Shown here: positions 41,521 through 51,225 of the stretch, piece after piece
How positions within the stretch are numbered: the stretch's first letter is position 1
How the letters are laid out: every line of letters begins with the position of its first letter
Source of the DNA: Sediminicola sp040566555
Lineage (GTDB): Bacteria; Bacteroidota; Bacteroidia; Flavobacteriales; Flavobacteriaceae
DNA length: 64,000 nucleotides
NCBI RefSeq assembly: GCF_040566555.1
Contig: NZ_JBEWYP010000006.1
Span: 124,001-188,000, forward strand
Direction of reading: 5' to 3'
Notes under the pieces: generated by a model
Seen by the model: the letters and a program-made list of their open reading frames with translations, nothing else
Told to the model about the DNA's origin: nothing
Database searches by the model: none
Made by a program: the position numbers and the translations under genes

Positions 41521-43035
41521 TTACTTGTTCATTTGTAGCAATTCTTCGACATAAGTCCTTTCATTGGACAATCGTGGTATTTTATGTTGACCTCCAAGTT
41601 TGCCTTTGGATTTTAGCCAATCGTAGAAAAGATTATGACGTGCAATATGCACTTTTGGCATATTTAAAGTCATATTGTGATAGCGTTTTGCCTCGTAATC
41701 CGAATTCAGGGATTTAAGGGCATTATCCAATATTTCCGTGAAGTATTCGATCTCTTCGGGCGGCGTTCTGAATTCAATGATCCACTCATGGCCTCCCTTT
41801 TCCTTATCGCTCATAAAGATGGGGGCAGCGGTATAATCCTTAATTTCGGCACCTGTTTTTTTACAGATACTTTTTAGGGCCTCCTCCGCGTTTTCTATGA
41901 TCAATTCCTCCCCAAATACATTGATATGGTGCTTGGTCCTACCTGTTACCTTTATGCGGTATGGATCTGTAGAGGTAAAGCGAACCGTATCCCCTATCTT
42001 GTAACGCCATAGCCCTGCATTGGTCGTGATAAGGATGGCATAGTTCACTTTGGGCCTTACTTCCCACAAAGGCACCACCCTTTGCTCCAAGGTTCCGTAA
42101 TTGTCCATGGGGATGAACTCATAGAATATTCCATAGTCCAACATCAACAAAAGATCATCGGCATGGTTTCTATCCTGTATGGCAAAAAAGCCCTCGGAGG
42201 CATTATAAATCTCGTAATAATTAAAGTTTTTTCTGGGCAGTAAAGATTTGTATTGGTCCTTATAAGGCCCAAAATTGACCCCTCCATGGAAATAGACCTC
42301 CAAATTTTCCCACACCTGGAACAGATGACTCTTGCCCGTCTCCTCCAATACATTGTTCAAGAGCACCAACATCCAAGACGGTACGCCGGCCAAACTGGTG
42401 ACATTTTCCTGCACGCATTCTTTAATGATTGCCTGCATTTTGGATTCCCACTCGCTCATTAAGGACACCTTATTACTCGGGGTACTGCTCAATTCTGCCC
42501 AAAACGGCATATTGTCTATCAGGATAGCAGAAAGGTCTCCAAAGAAAGTGCCATTATCCTGGTACAGCTCCTTACTACCCCCTAGTCGAAGACTCTTCCC
42601 CGTAAACAGCTGGGAATTTTCGTTATTGTTAAGATAGAGGCACAACAGATCCTTGCTCGACTTATAATGGCAGTCTTCCAAGGCCTCACTGCTCACCGGA
42701 ATAAATTTGCTTTTCGCATTGGTGGTCCCACTACTTTTTGCAAACCACTTGATAGACGTGGGCCAGAATATATTTTGCTCCCCTCTTCTGGCACGTTCTA
42801 TCATGGGCTCAAATTCCTCATAGGAAACTATGGGCACCCGTTCTGCAAAGGTTTTATAATTGGGGATGGACCTAAATCCGTATTTTCTTCCAACTTCCGT
42901 ATCCTCGGCAATTGACAATAATTGGCGCAACACCTCTTCCTGCACTTCTCCTGGATATTTCAAGAAAAGTTCTATCTGGTGATCTCGCTTTTTCAGCAAC
43001 CAAGATGCGATGGAATTAAATAATGGTATTGGCAT
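41521..43035 (-). CDS. GH3 auxin-responsive-promoter-family acyl-adenylating protein
   Basis: The 504-residue protein reads as a bacterial GH3: FLKYPGEVQEEVLRQLLSIA, FAKSSGTTNAKSKFIPVS (ATP-binding, about 95-112), SLAGVPSWMLVLLNN, NYYEIYNASEGFFAIQDR (the YxASE motif) and KVTGRTKHHINVFGEELI. Plant GH3 enzymes adenylate a carboxylic acid and join it to an amino acid. The bacterial substrate is unknown; the ATP-binding motifs are intact, so a live acyl-amido synthetase is likely. Single gene, no signal peptide. Confidence 0.9.
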   Translation of the reverse strand: MPIPLFNSIASWLLKKRDHQIELFLKYPGEVQEEVLRQLLSIAEDTEVGRKYGFRSIPNYKTFAERVPIVSYEEFEPMIERARRGEQNIFWPTSIKWFAKSSGTTNAKSKFIPVSSEALEDCHYKSSKDLLCLYLNNNENSQLFTGKSLRLGGSKELYQDNGTFFGDLSAILIDNMPFWAELSSTPSNKVSLMSEWESKMQAIIKECVQENVTSLAGVPSWMLVLLNNVLEETGKSHLFQVWENLEVYFHGGVNFGPYKDQYKSLLPRKNFNYYEIYNASEGFFAIQDRNHADDLLLMLDYGIFYEFIPMDNYGTLEQRVVPLWEVRPKVNYAILITTNAGLWRYKIGDTVRFTSTDPYRIKVTGRTKHHINVFGEELIIENAEEALKSICKKTGAEIKDYTAAPIFMSDKEKGGHEWIIEFRTPPEEIEYFTEILDNALKSLNSDYEAKRYHNMTLNMPKVHIARHNLFYDWLKSKGKLGGQHKIPRLSNERTYVEELLQMNK

Positions 43036-43147
43036 TTTTCGGTATCTTTATCCTAAAATGATAGGCTTTTATTTTTGGTTTATTTCTTAAAAATAGCTCT
43101 TAAAGTTATCATTTCAAATTGAATTCTAATTAAAAAAATACGCTTTT

Positions 43148-43942
43148 ATGCAGTTCAAGGGAGTCTTAAAAAAAATGCAAACAGAAATAGGTAATCCCAT
43201 TCAATATTATCTGGTTTTTGAAAGCGACTTTTTAAATGTCAACCAAGTGCTGGACAGGGAATTGGAAATTGAATTCATTAAATACCAATGCCTAAATTGC
43301 AATTTGGACAAGCCTATCTACAGACAGGGATTTTGTCGCAATTGTTTTTTTGAAATCCCCTCAGCTGGAGATTGGATCATGAGACCTGAATTGAGTACGG
43401 CACATTTGGATCAGGAGGACAGGGATTTGGAATATGAAAAGAAGGTGCAATTGCAACCGCATGTTGTATATCTGGCCAATTCAAGTAATATTAAAGTGGG
43501 CGTGACCAGAAAATCACAGGTTCCTACAAGGTGGATAGACCAGGGAGCCCACGAGGCCATAGAAATTGTTGAAGTCCCAAATCGTTATTTGGCGGGTATC
43601 ACCGAGGTTGCCCTTAAAGATCATATCGGAGACAAAACCAATTGGCGCAAAATGCTCACCAACAATGTGGATGATGAGGACCTGGTGGCCTATAGAAATA
43701 AATTGAGGCAGTACATCCCGGAGGAGGCTGCCCCATATTTTATTGAAAACAACAAGGAAAGCCATATGGAATTTCCTGTATTGCGCTATCCTGAAAAGGT
43801 AAAAAGCCTTAATCTTGAAAAAACACCCCATTTCAAAGGTATTCTCAAGGGAATAAAAGGACAATACCTCATCTTTGAGGACAACACCGTATTTAATGTC
43901 AGGGGCAGCGAAGGCTACTATATCTCCCTAAACATTAATTAA
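43148..43942 (+). CDS. DUF2797 zinc-ribbon protein
   Basis: The 264-residue protein fits DUF2797: an N-terminal beta segment, a four-cysteine zinc site (QCLNCNLDKP...GFCRNCFFEIP, about 55-78), then HLDQEDRDLEYEKKVQLQPHVVYL and the GIY-YIG-like region SSNIKVGVTRKSQVPTRWIDQGA. The VYLANSSNIKVGVT...RWIDQGA pattern resembles a GIY-YIG nuclease fold, but no nuclease activity is proven for the family. The last 8 bp overlap the convergent AsmA-like gene. Confidence 0.87.
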   Translation: MQFKGVLKKMQTEIGNPIQYYLVFESDFLNVNQVLDRELEIEFIKYQCLNCNLDKPIYRQGFCRNCFFEIPSAGDWIMRPELSTAHLDQEDRDLEYEKKVQLQPHVVYLANSSNIKVGVTRKSQVPTRWIDQGAHEAIEIVEVPNRYLAGITEVALKDHIGDKTNWRKMLTNNVDDEDLVAYRNKLRQYIPEEAAPYFIENNKESHMEFPVLRYPEKVKSLNLEKTPHFKGILKGIKGQYLIFEDNTVFNVRGSEGYYISLNIN

Positions 43943-46661
43943 CACTGTCCTTTTTTACTTCGGCATCCTTCTTTTTCTTGTTTAGAAATCCGCCCAACAC
44001 CCCTGAGGCAGCCTCTTTTATGGCATCTTTCTTTGGTGGCATGGTTCCGGTCTTTGCCGCTGTGGTGTCTTGGGTTTTAGGCTTACCACCTAATAACCCT
44101 CCCAAAACTTCCTTCACTCCTTCTTGCCCTGTAGTCTTCTGGGCAGTAGAATCCTTGGTTTTGGCATCGCCTCCCAATAGTCCGCCAATCAAGTTTTTTG
44201 CCTTGTCTTTTCCTTGATTGAGCAGCTTTTGCTTTTCAATCTCAACAAGCTTCGCGGTAAGGTTTTTCACACCACTGGTAAGGTCGGTACTCACGGTCGG
44301 ACTGGAATAGAGTCCGCCTATGTTCGCTGTTACGGGGATAGTAAGTCCCTCCAAGGACTTGTCGTCTATTTTAGCGATCAGATTGGAGATGTCCTTGCCC
44401 AAATATTTAGCAGGCACTTCAAAGGTGGCTGTATAGTTCAGTTTTTGATCGAACGTATGGCTTCCGGCCACATTGATCGCTATATCTTGATATTTGATGG
44501 TAAAAGGTTTCACCTTTACAAGTCCGTCCTCAAAAGTAAGGGCCGTTTTCAGCTCCTTTAAATCCAATTTATCAAAATCGATAAAGTTTAACGCCCCATC
44601 CAAACTGGACAAGAGTTTAGATTTATCGGTATCTATTTTTTCCGTAAACAAGGACGCCAGGATATTCCCCGATAAGCTCACCAAATTAGGAGTAAAATCA
44701 TCCTTCAGGTTCCCAGAAAGCGCGATGTCCGAATTTAGGGTACCCTGCAAAATGTTGGCTATGGGCGCCAGGACTTTGAAAAGCTCCAGAGATTTGAACG
44801 TTTCTCCTATTTTAAAACTTTCCATTCCCAACTTCATGGCAAAGGTAGGGGTGTCGTTCTTGGTGGACACCTCTCCGTTAAATGCCATTTTCCCATCAAA
44901 TATAGAAGAGGTCATATTGAGGAGTTCTGCCTTTTCATCCTTGATCTTTAGGGTTCCTGAAACATTTTTTAGAGTGAGGTTATCATAGAGCACATTGGTC
45001 GCCGTGGCATTAATGGTACAGTCTAGAAAAGAAGGTATTTTAATTTTCTCTTCGGCAACGGGTGGGGTTTTTGATGCTTTGTCTGTCCCTTCCCCTGTTG
45101 TCTCGGCCACCATAAAATCGTTAAGGGCAAAGGTGTTGGACTTAAGGTTGAAATTACCCTCCACCTTCTCGTCATTGAACATAAAGCCCAAAAGGTTATT
45201 GATGGTTCCAGTGACGTCAAAATCTGTTTTCCCGGTAGTTCCCTTCAATTCATTTAAGGTAACCGTTTTAGGATTAAAAGTAACGGACGTATTCTCCAAT
45301 TTTACAGGATTGGGAATTTCGGCCGATTTATATTCAAACCCCTGAAGGGTCAATTTTCCACTGGTCTTTGTATTTTCATATTGCTTTTTCTCCACTGTGG
45401 CCATATCAAAAGCCGTAGAAATATCCGCAGTTAGGATTCCCTTTAAATCTAAATCTGAAGGTACTGGGTAGGCCTTGGAAATATTCGCGAGGTTCATTTT
45501 TCCATCAATATGGGCATTAACCTTGGTATTTCCCATCAGGTCCTTAATATTCGCCACCATATTAAACTTATCCTGATCTATCATAAAGCTCAGCTTACGG
45601 ATATCCACAAAGGTATCTTCCGTTATCCCCGTGGTATTGGTAATTTCGGTATCAATATGAACATTGTTCACCGATTTGGGCAGGTCTGGATATTTGAAAG
45701 AGGCATTATCAGATTTGATATCGATCTTGAACTGTGGGATATGGAGATCATCAACAATCCCCGTAAACGCACCTTCCACCGTAAAATTCCCAGTCGTCTT
45801 TACATTTTCAATATTCTTGGAATAGGTTTCAGGAATGACCGCCAAAAAGTTTTTAAAGTCCGAAGAAGGAGTTTTAAAACTGATGTTCACCTCCTGATTG
45901 TCCTCGTTCATTTTTACATATCCATCAAATACCAATGCCAATTGATTGACCAAGGCTTCGTTTTTTAGAAAGGTATATTTCAACTCTTTTAAATCTACCC
46001 CGATTAGGGCCTTTAACTGCACAGGGTTTTTGTTCAGGTAATTGGTGCTGTCCATTTCAAAAGACACCAAGGCTGTGGTCTGCGTATCCAATTCTGATTT
46101 GTCCAGGGAAAGATCTCCAGTTCCGCTATGGTTCATTTCTGAAATTTCCAAACGCATGTTCGATGCCAGATCATGGTATATCACATTGGAGTTCAATATT
46201 TCATATTTCTGAAGGGTAAGTAAAAAGTTGTCCTCGGCCTCTTTTGTGTCACCTTTATCCACAGCAATATCATAATTGGCATTTTCTGCCATATCATATT
46301 TAATGTTCAACTGGGCCCCATCTATCTTAAGGTATGTCAATTCTATAGGCTCAGCGGCATCCTTGAACAATTCCATGACGGACATTTTCAATTGCACCTC
46401 TTTGGAAGCAAATAGCGTATCCCCTTCAAACGGAGTTTTGTTTACCAAGGAAATATCTTCCAAAGTAACGGTTGCGTTTGGAAAACTACTAAAAAGGCTC
46501 AAATCCGCATCAGCAAAATCAAACGTTGCATTGATGCTTGTGTTTACTTTTTCCTTGATCAGTTTTGTTATTTTTCCCTTTAGAAAAAAAGGTGCTGCAA
46601 TTAGGACTCCTATTAGAACCACTAAAACCAATCCTGTAATTTTTGCTATTTTCTTTTTCAT
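43935..46661 (-). CDS. AsmA-like envelope protein
   Basis: The 908-residue protein has one N-terminal membrane helix (about 8-25, ITGLVLVVLIGVLIAAPFFL) and a long periplasmic AsmA-type body of beta repeats (SSFPNATVTLEDISLVNKTPFEGDTLFASKEV; C-terminal SGNLKDDFTPNLVSLSGNILA and IAINVAGSHTFDQKLNYTATFEVP). AsmA-like proteins form grooves that carry phospholipid to the outer membrane. The last about 100 residues are different: three blocks of GG(L/F)L-type segments (IGGLLGGDAK, LGGLLGGKPK, LGGFLNKKKK) separated by Lys/Thr/Asp-rich linkers. The start at 46661 (MKKKIAKITG) is preferred; an ATG at 46682 would add 7 residues before the helix. Confidence 0.9.
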   Translation of the reverse strand: MKKKIAKITGLVLVVLIGVLIAAPFFLKGKITKLIKEKVNTSINATFDFADADLSLFSSFPNATVTLEDISLVNKTPFEGDTLFASKEVQLKMSVMELFKDAAEPIELTYLKIDGAQLNIKYDMAENANYDIAVDKGDTKEAEDNFLLTLQKYEILNSNVIYHDLASNMRLEISEMNHSGTGDLSLDKSELDTQTTALVSFEMDSTNYLNKNPVQLKALIGVDLKELKYTFLKNEALVNQLALVFDGYVKMNEDNQEVNISFKTPSSDFKNFLAVIPETYSKNIENVKTTGNFTVEGAFTGIVDDLHIPQFKIDIKSDNASFKYPDLPKSVNNVHIDTEITNTTGITEDTFVDIRKLSFMIDQDKFNMVANIKDLMGNTKVNAHIDGKMNLANISKAYPVPSDLDLKGILTADISTAFDMATVEKKQYENTKTSGKLTLQGFEYKSAEIPNPVKLENTSVTFNPKTVTLNELKGTTGKTDFDVTGTINNLLGFMFNDEKVEGNFNLKSNTFALNDFMVAETTGEGTDKASKTPPVAEEKIKIPSFLDCTINATATNVLYDNLTLKNVSGTLKIKDEKAELLNMTSSIFDGKMAFNGEVSTKNDTPTFAMKLGMESFKIGETFKSLELFKVLAPIANILQGTLNSDIALSGNLKDDFTPNLVSLSGNILASLFTEKIDTDKSKLLSSLDGALNFIDFDKLDLKELKTALTFEDGLVKVKPFTIKYQDIAINVAGSHTFDQKLNYTATFEVPAKYLGKDISNLIAKIDDKSLEGLTIPVTANIGGLYSSPTVSTDLTSGVKNLTAKLVEIEKQKLLNQGKDKAKNLIGGLLGGDAKTKDSTAQKTTGQEGVKEVLGGLLGGKPKTQDTTAAKTGTMPPKKDAIKEAASGVLGGFLNKKKKDAEVKKDSVN

Positions 46662-46755
46662 AAATATGTACGTGTTATGCATTTAACACTACGGGAAACA
46701 AACTTCACCGTAATTTTTTTCTACTTTCAATGGTAACAAAAAGAATTGAAATTTA

Positions 46756-47469
46756 TTATACTTCCAGATCAATTTCTTGCCCCATTTGCAGATTAAATCG
46801 TTTTCTAAAGATATATACGAAAAAATACAAAAAAGGAGTATCTATAAATGCTATTAAAATCTTAAAAATGAATCCGCTCACCACCAACCCGTAAAACATG
46901 CTCCAGGGGATGACCTCAAAAATACACAGCAGGCCTACTACGGTAAAGGTATCTATAAACTGGGAGGCAAAGGTGGAAAAGTTGTTCCGCAGCCAAAGCA
47001 TTTTCCCCTTGGTCAAGCGTTTCCAAAAATGATAAATACCTATATCTACGTATTGGGCTAACAAATAGGCGATCATAGAGGCCAGCACAGCCACTGGGGA
47101 CAGGGCAAATACCTGGTTGAACGTTGAATCGTTAACGGGGGACGTATCCACGGCGGGGGCAACATTGGCCAAATACACGATCCCCATGGAAAAGAAGGAG
47201 GCAAAAATGCCTGCCGTCACTATCTGATTGGCTTTCTTGGCCCCGTAGATCTCCGAAATAAGATCGGTGATCAAGAACGTTAATGGATAGGGCAAGATCC
47301 CAACGGAAACTACAAATAACGGAGCCCCAAAAATTGTGGCATCCTCTCCAAAAGGCGTCCAGTAAAAGAACTTTTGAAAAATGAGGTTAGAGACCACCAA
47401 GGAGGTAATAAAAAGCGCACCCAAATACAAGTATATGGTATGCGCAAATTTCTTGTCCCTATAGGTCAT
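46756..47469 (-). CDS. Queuosine precursor transporter (YhhQ family)
   Basis: The 237-residue membrane protein with six or more helices imports a 7-deazaguanine precursor for queuosine in tRNA. Signatures: FFVVSVGILPYPLTFLITDLISEIYG-type motif (VGILPYPLTFLITDLISEIY here), YLLAQYVDIGIYHFWKRLTK, MLWLRNNFSTFASQFIDT and FIDTPFLYFFVYIF. It starts 2 bp after the sppA stop, suggesting co-transcription; no functional link between them is evident. Confidence 0.93.
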   Translation of the reverse strand: MTYRDKKFAHTIYLYLGALFITSLVVSNLIFQKFFYWTPFGEDATIFGAPLFVVSVGILPYPLTFLITDLISEIYGAKKANQIVTAGIFASFFSMGIVYLANVAPAVDTSPVNDSTFNQVFALSPVAVLASMIAYLLAQYVDIGIYHFWKRLTKGKMLWLRNNFSTFASQFIDTFTVVGLLCIFEVIPWSMFYGLVVSGFIFKILIAFIDTPFLYFFVYIFRKRFNLQMGQEIDLEV

Positions 47470-47471
47470 AC

Positions 47472-49232
47472 TTACTTGATGTTAAGCACAAAGGGCATTC
47501 TGGCCTGAACTCCTTTTTGATCCATGGCCGATTTCATTTGCTGTAAAATGGAGTAGATCTCTGTCCCCACTTCCTCCTGGATAAAGGCTTGTTTGGCCTT
47601 GGCACTGCTGCCACCCAAATCTTCCATCAACTTTTCGAAGCCCGACTTATATTTTGGGAAATTCTTGATACTGTAGGAGGAGAGCCCTACCATTGAGGCC
47701 GCTTCATTGATAGCCGCTTCCAAGCCACCAAGTTCATCGACCAAGCCGAGTCTTTTGGCATCCACACCACTCCAAACGCGACCTTGTGCCAAACTATCGG
47801 CACTGGCAACGGATATATTTCTTCCTTGGGCAACCCTGGACAAGAATGTGTTGTACGTTGACTCTACCCCTTCCTGAATCCTATTTCTAAAGGAATCGCT
47901 CATGGGCTCGAAAAGCGAATAATCAACAGAATTTTTATTGGTACCTACCTGTTCTGCATTGATCCCAATATTATCTGCCAATTCGGTCATATTGGGCACT
48001 ACCCCAAATACGCCTATTGATCCGGTAATAGTGGTAGGCTCTGCAAAAATCTTATCGGCACCCACCGCAATGTAATATCCGCCAGAAGCGGCAACATCAC
48101 CCATGGAAACCACTACAGGCTTTATTTCTTTGGTCAGTTCCACTTCCCTCCAGATAATATCCGAAGTAAGGGCACTACCTCCTGGGGAATTTACCCTGAG
48201 TACAATAGCTTTGACCGACTCATCTTCCCTTGCTTTTATCAGGGCCTCATTAATAATGTCTGCCCCTATGACATTTGGACCCCCTTCGCCGTAAATGATC
48301 TCGCCTTGGGCATAGATCACGGCAATTTTATCGGTCCCAGTCTTCAGCTTCTTTTTCTTGGCGTATTTTACGTAATCTTTAAGACCCACGTAATTCACAT
48401 CCTTATCGGCATCCAGCTCAGCAACTTCCCTCAACTTAGCTTCATACTGGTCATAAAAAAGGATATCATCAATTAAACCGGAAGCCTTGGCAAATTCAGG
48501 GGTTCTTCCCCCCAAGGTATCGGCAATGATGTTTAGGTTTTCTGGACTTATATTTCTTCCTTCGGCAATGTCATCTACGATAGATGTCCATAAGGAACCG
48601 ATCAATTCTTTGATCTGCGTTCTATTGGCATCACTCATTTCATTGGCAAGGAACGGTTCTACCGCACTTTTGTATTTCCCATGACGGATCACTTCCATCT
48701 TAATCCCTGTCTTTTCCTGCAGCTCCTTAAAGAACAATACTTCCGAGGACAGCCCTTTAAAGTCCATGGCCCCAACTGGATTCAAGTAAACCCCATCGGC
48801 CACACTGGACAAGTAATAATCCTTTTGCATGTAAAAATCCCCGTAGGCATACACAAATTTTCCGCCTTCCTTAAACTCTTTCAGCGCATTGCGAATAGCT
48901 TGTGTTTGGGACATTCCCGCTAGGATATAATTGTTGTTTATGCTTATTCCCTTAATATTATCATCATCCTTGGCAACTTTTATCGCATGTAAAATTTCAT
49001 CCAACCCCTGTGATTTATCAAAGAGCCCCCCAAAAGGATCTGCATCGGCATTGCCCACATAATCACTTACAGGATCTTCCATATGCAATTCCAAGATGGA
49101 ATTTTTCTTTATGCTCACACTATCCTCGGCCCCACCAATAAGGCTACCAAGAATTACAAACATTACAAATAGTATCCCAAATGCGAACAAGGTCCCCAAA
49201 ATAGAGGCCAAAAGGTTTCTTAGAAAATTCAT
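47472..49232 (-). CDS. sppA: Signal peptide peptidase SppA (67-kDa type)
   Basis: The 586-residue membrane-anchored protease has an N-terminal helix (about 8-30, ILGTLFAFGILFVMFVILGS) and two S49 domains. The general-base lysine lies in the first domain (VIRHGKYKSAVEPF) and the serine in the second (VSMGDVAASGGYYIAVG), as in E. coli SppA. It degrades leftover signal peptides in the membrane. The start is the ATG at 49232; the frame runs to 49271, but the promoter -7 box lies in that stretch. It is the first gene of an operon with the YhhQ transporter. Confidence 0.95.
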   Translation of the reverse strand: MNFLRNLLASILGTLFAFGILFVMFVILGSLIGGAEDSVSIKKNSILELHMEDPVSDYVGNADADPFGGLFDKSQGLDEILHAIKVAKDDDNIKGISINNNYILAGMSQTQAIRNALKEFKEGGKFVYAYGDFYMQKDYYLSSVADGVYLNPVGAMDFKGLSSEVLFFKELQEKTGIKMEVIRHGKYKSAVEPFLANEMSDANRTQIKELIGSLWTSIVDDIAEGRNISPENLNIIADTLGGRTPEFAKASGLIDDILFYDQYEAKLREVAELDADKDVNYVGLKDYVKYAKKKKLKTGTDKIAVIYAQGEIIYGEGGPNVIGADIINEALIKAREDESVKAIVLRVNSPGGSALTSDIIWREVELTKEIKPVVVSMGDVAASGGYYIAVGADKIFAEPTTITGSIGVFGVVPNMTELADNIGINAEQVGTNKNSVDYSLFEPMSDSFRNRIQEGVESTYNTFLSRVAQGRNISVASADSLAQGRVWSGVDAKRLGLVDELGGLEAAINEAASMVGLSSYSIKNFPKYKSGFEKLMEDLGGSSAKAKQAFIQEEVGTEIYSILQQMKSAMDQKGVQARMPFVLNIK

Positions 49233-49258
49233 TAAAGTCGAAATTAAATTTGCGGTTT

Positions 49259-49266
49259 CAAAGATA
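49259..49266 (-). promoter_or_regulatory. -7 box of the sppA promoter
   Basis: Minus strand TATCTTTG, exact TAnnTTTG, 26 bp before the sppA ATG; a TTG lies 24 bp further upstream. It decides the sppA start. Confidence 0.6.
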
Positions 49267-49408
49267 GGCATTGTAAATGTTCTGTATTCACAATGCGCTA
49301 CCTATATAGTCGCAAACTGATAAGATTTGTTACAAATATTTATTTCAATTGTTTTATGGATAATAGTAATTTAAGTCGCTTACTTTTATTTATTTTGCTT
49401 TCCCAATT

Positions 49409-50551
49409 ATGAATAATTCCAAGACCACATATCTATCTATAGGAAGCAACCTAGGCAATAAGTTGAACAACTTGCAGGAGGCTGTGTTCGCTATTCAAAA
49501 AAAAGCAGGTTTTATTACAGGGCTTTCTTCTGTCTATCAAACTCCCGCATGGGGCTTTGAGGGGGAAGACTTCCTAAACGCATGCCTGTCACTTCAAACT
49601 TTTCTGTCACCGGAACAGCTCTTGGAGGCCATCTTGGAGGTAGAAACATCATTGGGAAGAAAACGGGGAAATGAGGAAGGTTACCAACCCAGGACCATAG
49701 ATATCGACATCTTGTACTATGAGCGGGAGGTGATCAATACCGAGAATTTGGTGATCCCACACCCAAATCTTCAAAATAGACGGTTTGTTTTACGGCCGTT
49801 AGCGGATATTGCCCCTCAATTTTACCATCCCATCATCAACAAAGACACCAGAAATCTGTTGCAAGAATGTCCAGATAAAAGTGTCATGGAAAAAACCTTA
49901 CTTAAATTGTACAAAAGCAAAGAAGAACTTTTTTCCAAACTACATTTTATCACCATTGAAGGAAATATTGGAGCGGGGAAGACCACCTTGGCCAAAATGA
50001 TCGCCGATGATTTTAATGCCAAATTGGTTTTGGAGCGATTTGCGGACAACCCCTTTCTACCCAAATTTTATGAGGACCAATCCCGGTATGCCTTTCCTTT
50101 GGAGATGTCTTTCCTGGCCGATAGGTACCAGCAATTTACGGACGACACCTCACAATTTGATCTGTTCAAGAATTTCATGGTCAGTGATTACGATATCTAC
50201 AAATCTTTGATCTTTGCCAACGTAACCCTTCAAAAAGAGGAGTTTTCCCTTTATAGAAAGGTATTCACCTTTATGCACAAAGAGGTGGTGAAGCCCGATA
50301 TTTTTATATACCTGTACCAAAACTCAGAGCGATTGTTATCCAATATCAAAAAGAGGGGGCGCGATTACGAACAGAACATTTCAGCCGAGTATTTGGATAA
50401 GATCAATAGAGGGTATCTGGATTTTATCAAAAGTTCTCCGGAACGCAAGAGCTTGATTATTGATGTGAGTGAGCTCGACTTTGTACAAAACCAGAACGAT
50501 TACGAGTTCATCTTGGATGAAATACAAAGATTTACCGTCTCCCTACCCTAG
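49409..50551 (+). CDS. folK: FolK-deoxynucleoside kinase fusion
   Basis: The 380-residue protein has two enzymes. Residues 1 to about 165 are 6-hydroxymethyl-7,8-dihydropterin pyrophosphokinase: YLSIGSNLGNKLNNL, SSVYQTPAWGFEGEDFLNAC, GRKRGNEEGYQPRTIDIDIL and the NRRFVLRPLADIAP end. Residues about 175-380 are a deoxynucleoside kinase: ITIEGNIGAGKTTLAKMIAD, ERFADNPFLPKFYED, KRGRDYEQNISAEYLDKI. FolK commits pterin to folate synthesis; the kinase salvages deoxynucleosides. Both supply DNA synthesis, so a fused product may coordinate them. A stand-alone dNK paralog is at 8301-8915. Confidence 0.93.
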   Translation: MNNSKTTYLSIGSNLGNKLNNLQEAVFAIQKKAGFITGLSSVYQTPAWGFEGEDFLNACLSLQTFLSPEQLLEAILEVETSLGRKRGNEEGYQPRTIDIDILYYEREVINTENLVIPHPNLQNRRFVLRPLADIAPQFYHPIINKDTRNLLQECPDKSVMEKTLLKLYKSKEELFSKLHFITIEGNIGAGKTTLAKMIADDFNAKLVLERFADNPFLPKFYEDQSRYAFPLEMSFLADRYQQFTDDTSQFDLFKNFMVSDYDIYKSLIFANVTLQKEEFSLYRKVFTFMHKEVVKPDIFIYLYQNSERLLSNIKKRGRDYEQNISAEYLDKINRGYLDFIKSSPERKSLIIDVSELDFVQNQNDYEFILDEIQRFTVSLP

Positions 50552-50648
50552 AATGTATATTTTCACCCAATAATTGTATAAATCAATCAGATTTACTTAA
50601 TTGCAGTGCTTTTAATGGCGAAACTAACTAACTCAATCTTTATACCTG

Positions 50649-50678
50649 GACCCAACTTAACGGTTGGGTCTTTTTATT
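50649..50678 (+). terminator. Intrinsic terminator of the folK-dNK gene
   Basis: GACCCAAC (50649-50656) and GTTGGGTC (50663-50670) form an 8-bp stem with a 6-nt loop, followed by TTTTTATTTT. Confidence 0.92.
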
Positions 50679-51225
50679 TTCCGCCGGATTTAGCGGCCAG
50701 TTTAATTTTTGACCAGAGGTCCCAGACCACCACTCCCGCACTTACCGATATGTTCAAGGAGTGCTTGGTTCCGTACTGCGGAATTTCAATAACTTTGTCG
50801 CAGGCTGTGACCACGTCTTGGGCCACCCCTTTAACTTCGTTCCCAAAGACCAACACTTGTTTTTTACCTGTTGCTGGGCTATAGTCGTTGAGCATTATGG
50901 CATTTTCCGCTTGTTCTATGGCGATGGTCTCATAGCCCAAACCTTTGCACTCCTCTATCAACTCCATGGTATCCTTCCTGTATTCCCAAGCTACACTATC
51001 CGTAGCGCCCAAGGCCGTTTTATGGATATCCTTATGGGGAGGGGTTGCCGTGATACCGCACAGATAAATTTTCTCTACCAAAAAGGCATCGGCCGTTCTA
51101 AAGACGGAACCTATATTGTTAAGGCTTCTGACATTGTCCAGCACTATGATTATAGGGGTCTTTTGCGCCTCTTTAAATTCGTTGACATCCAATCTGTTCA
51201 GCTCGCTGTTCTCTAATTTTCGCAT
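50674..51225 (-). CDS. SpoU/TrmH-family RNA methyltransferase
   Basis: The 183-residue SPOUT enzyme 2'-O-methylates tRNA or rRNA with SAM. Motif 1 reads LDNVRSLNNIGSVFRTADAF, motif 2 LVFGNEVKGVAQDVV, motif 3 IEIPQYGTKHSLNISVSAGV. It has a trefoil knot and no added RNA-binding domain, resembling TrmH/TrmL short forms. The target nucleotide cannot be read from sequence. Monocistronic, convergent with folK-dNK. Confidence 0.93.
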   Translation of the reverse strand: MRKLENSELNRLDVNEFKEAQKTPIIIVLDNVRSLNNIGSVFRTADAFLVEKIYLCGITATPPHKDIHKTALGATDSVAWEYRKDTMELIEECKGLGYETIAIEQAENAIMLNDYSPATGKKQVLVFGNEVKGVAQDVVTACDKVIEIPQYGTKHSLNISVSAGVVVWDLWSKIKLAAKSGGK

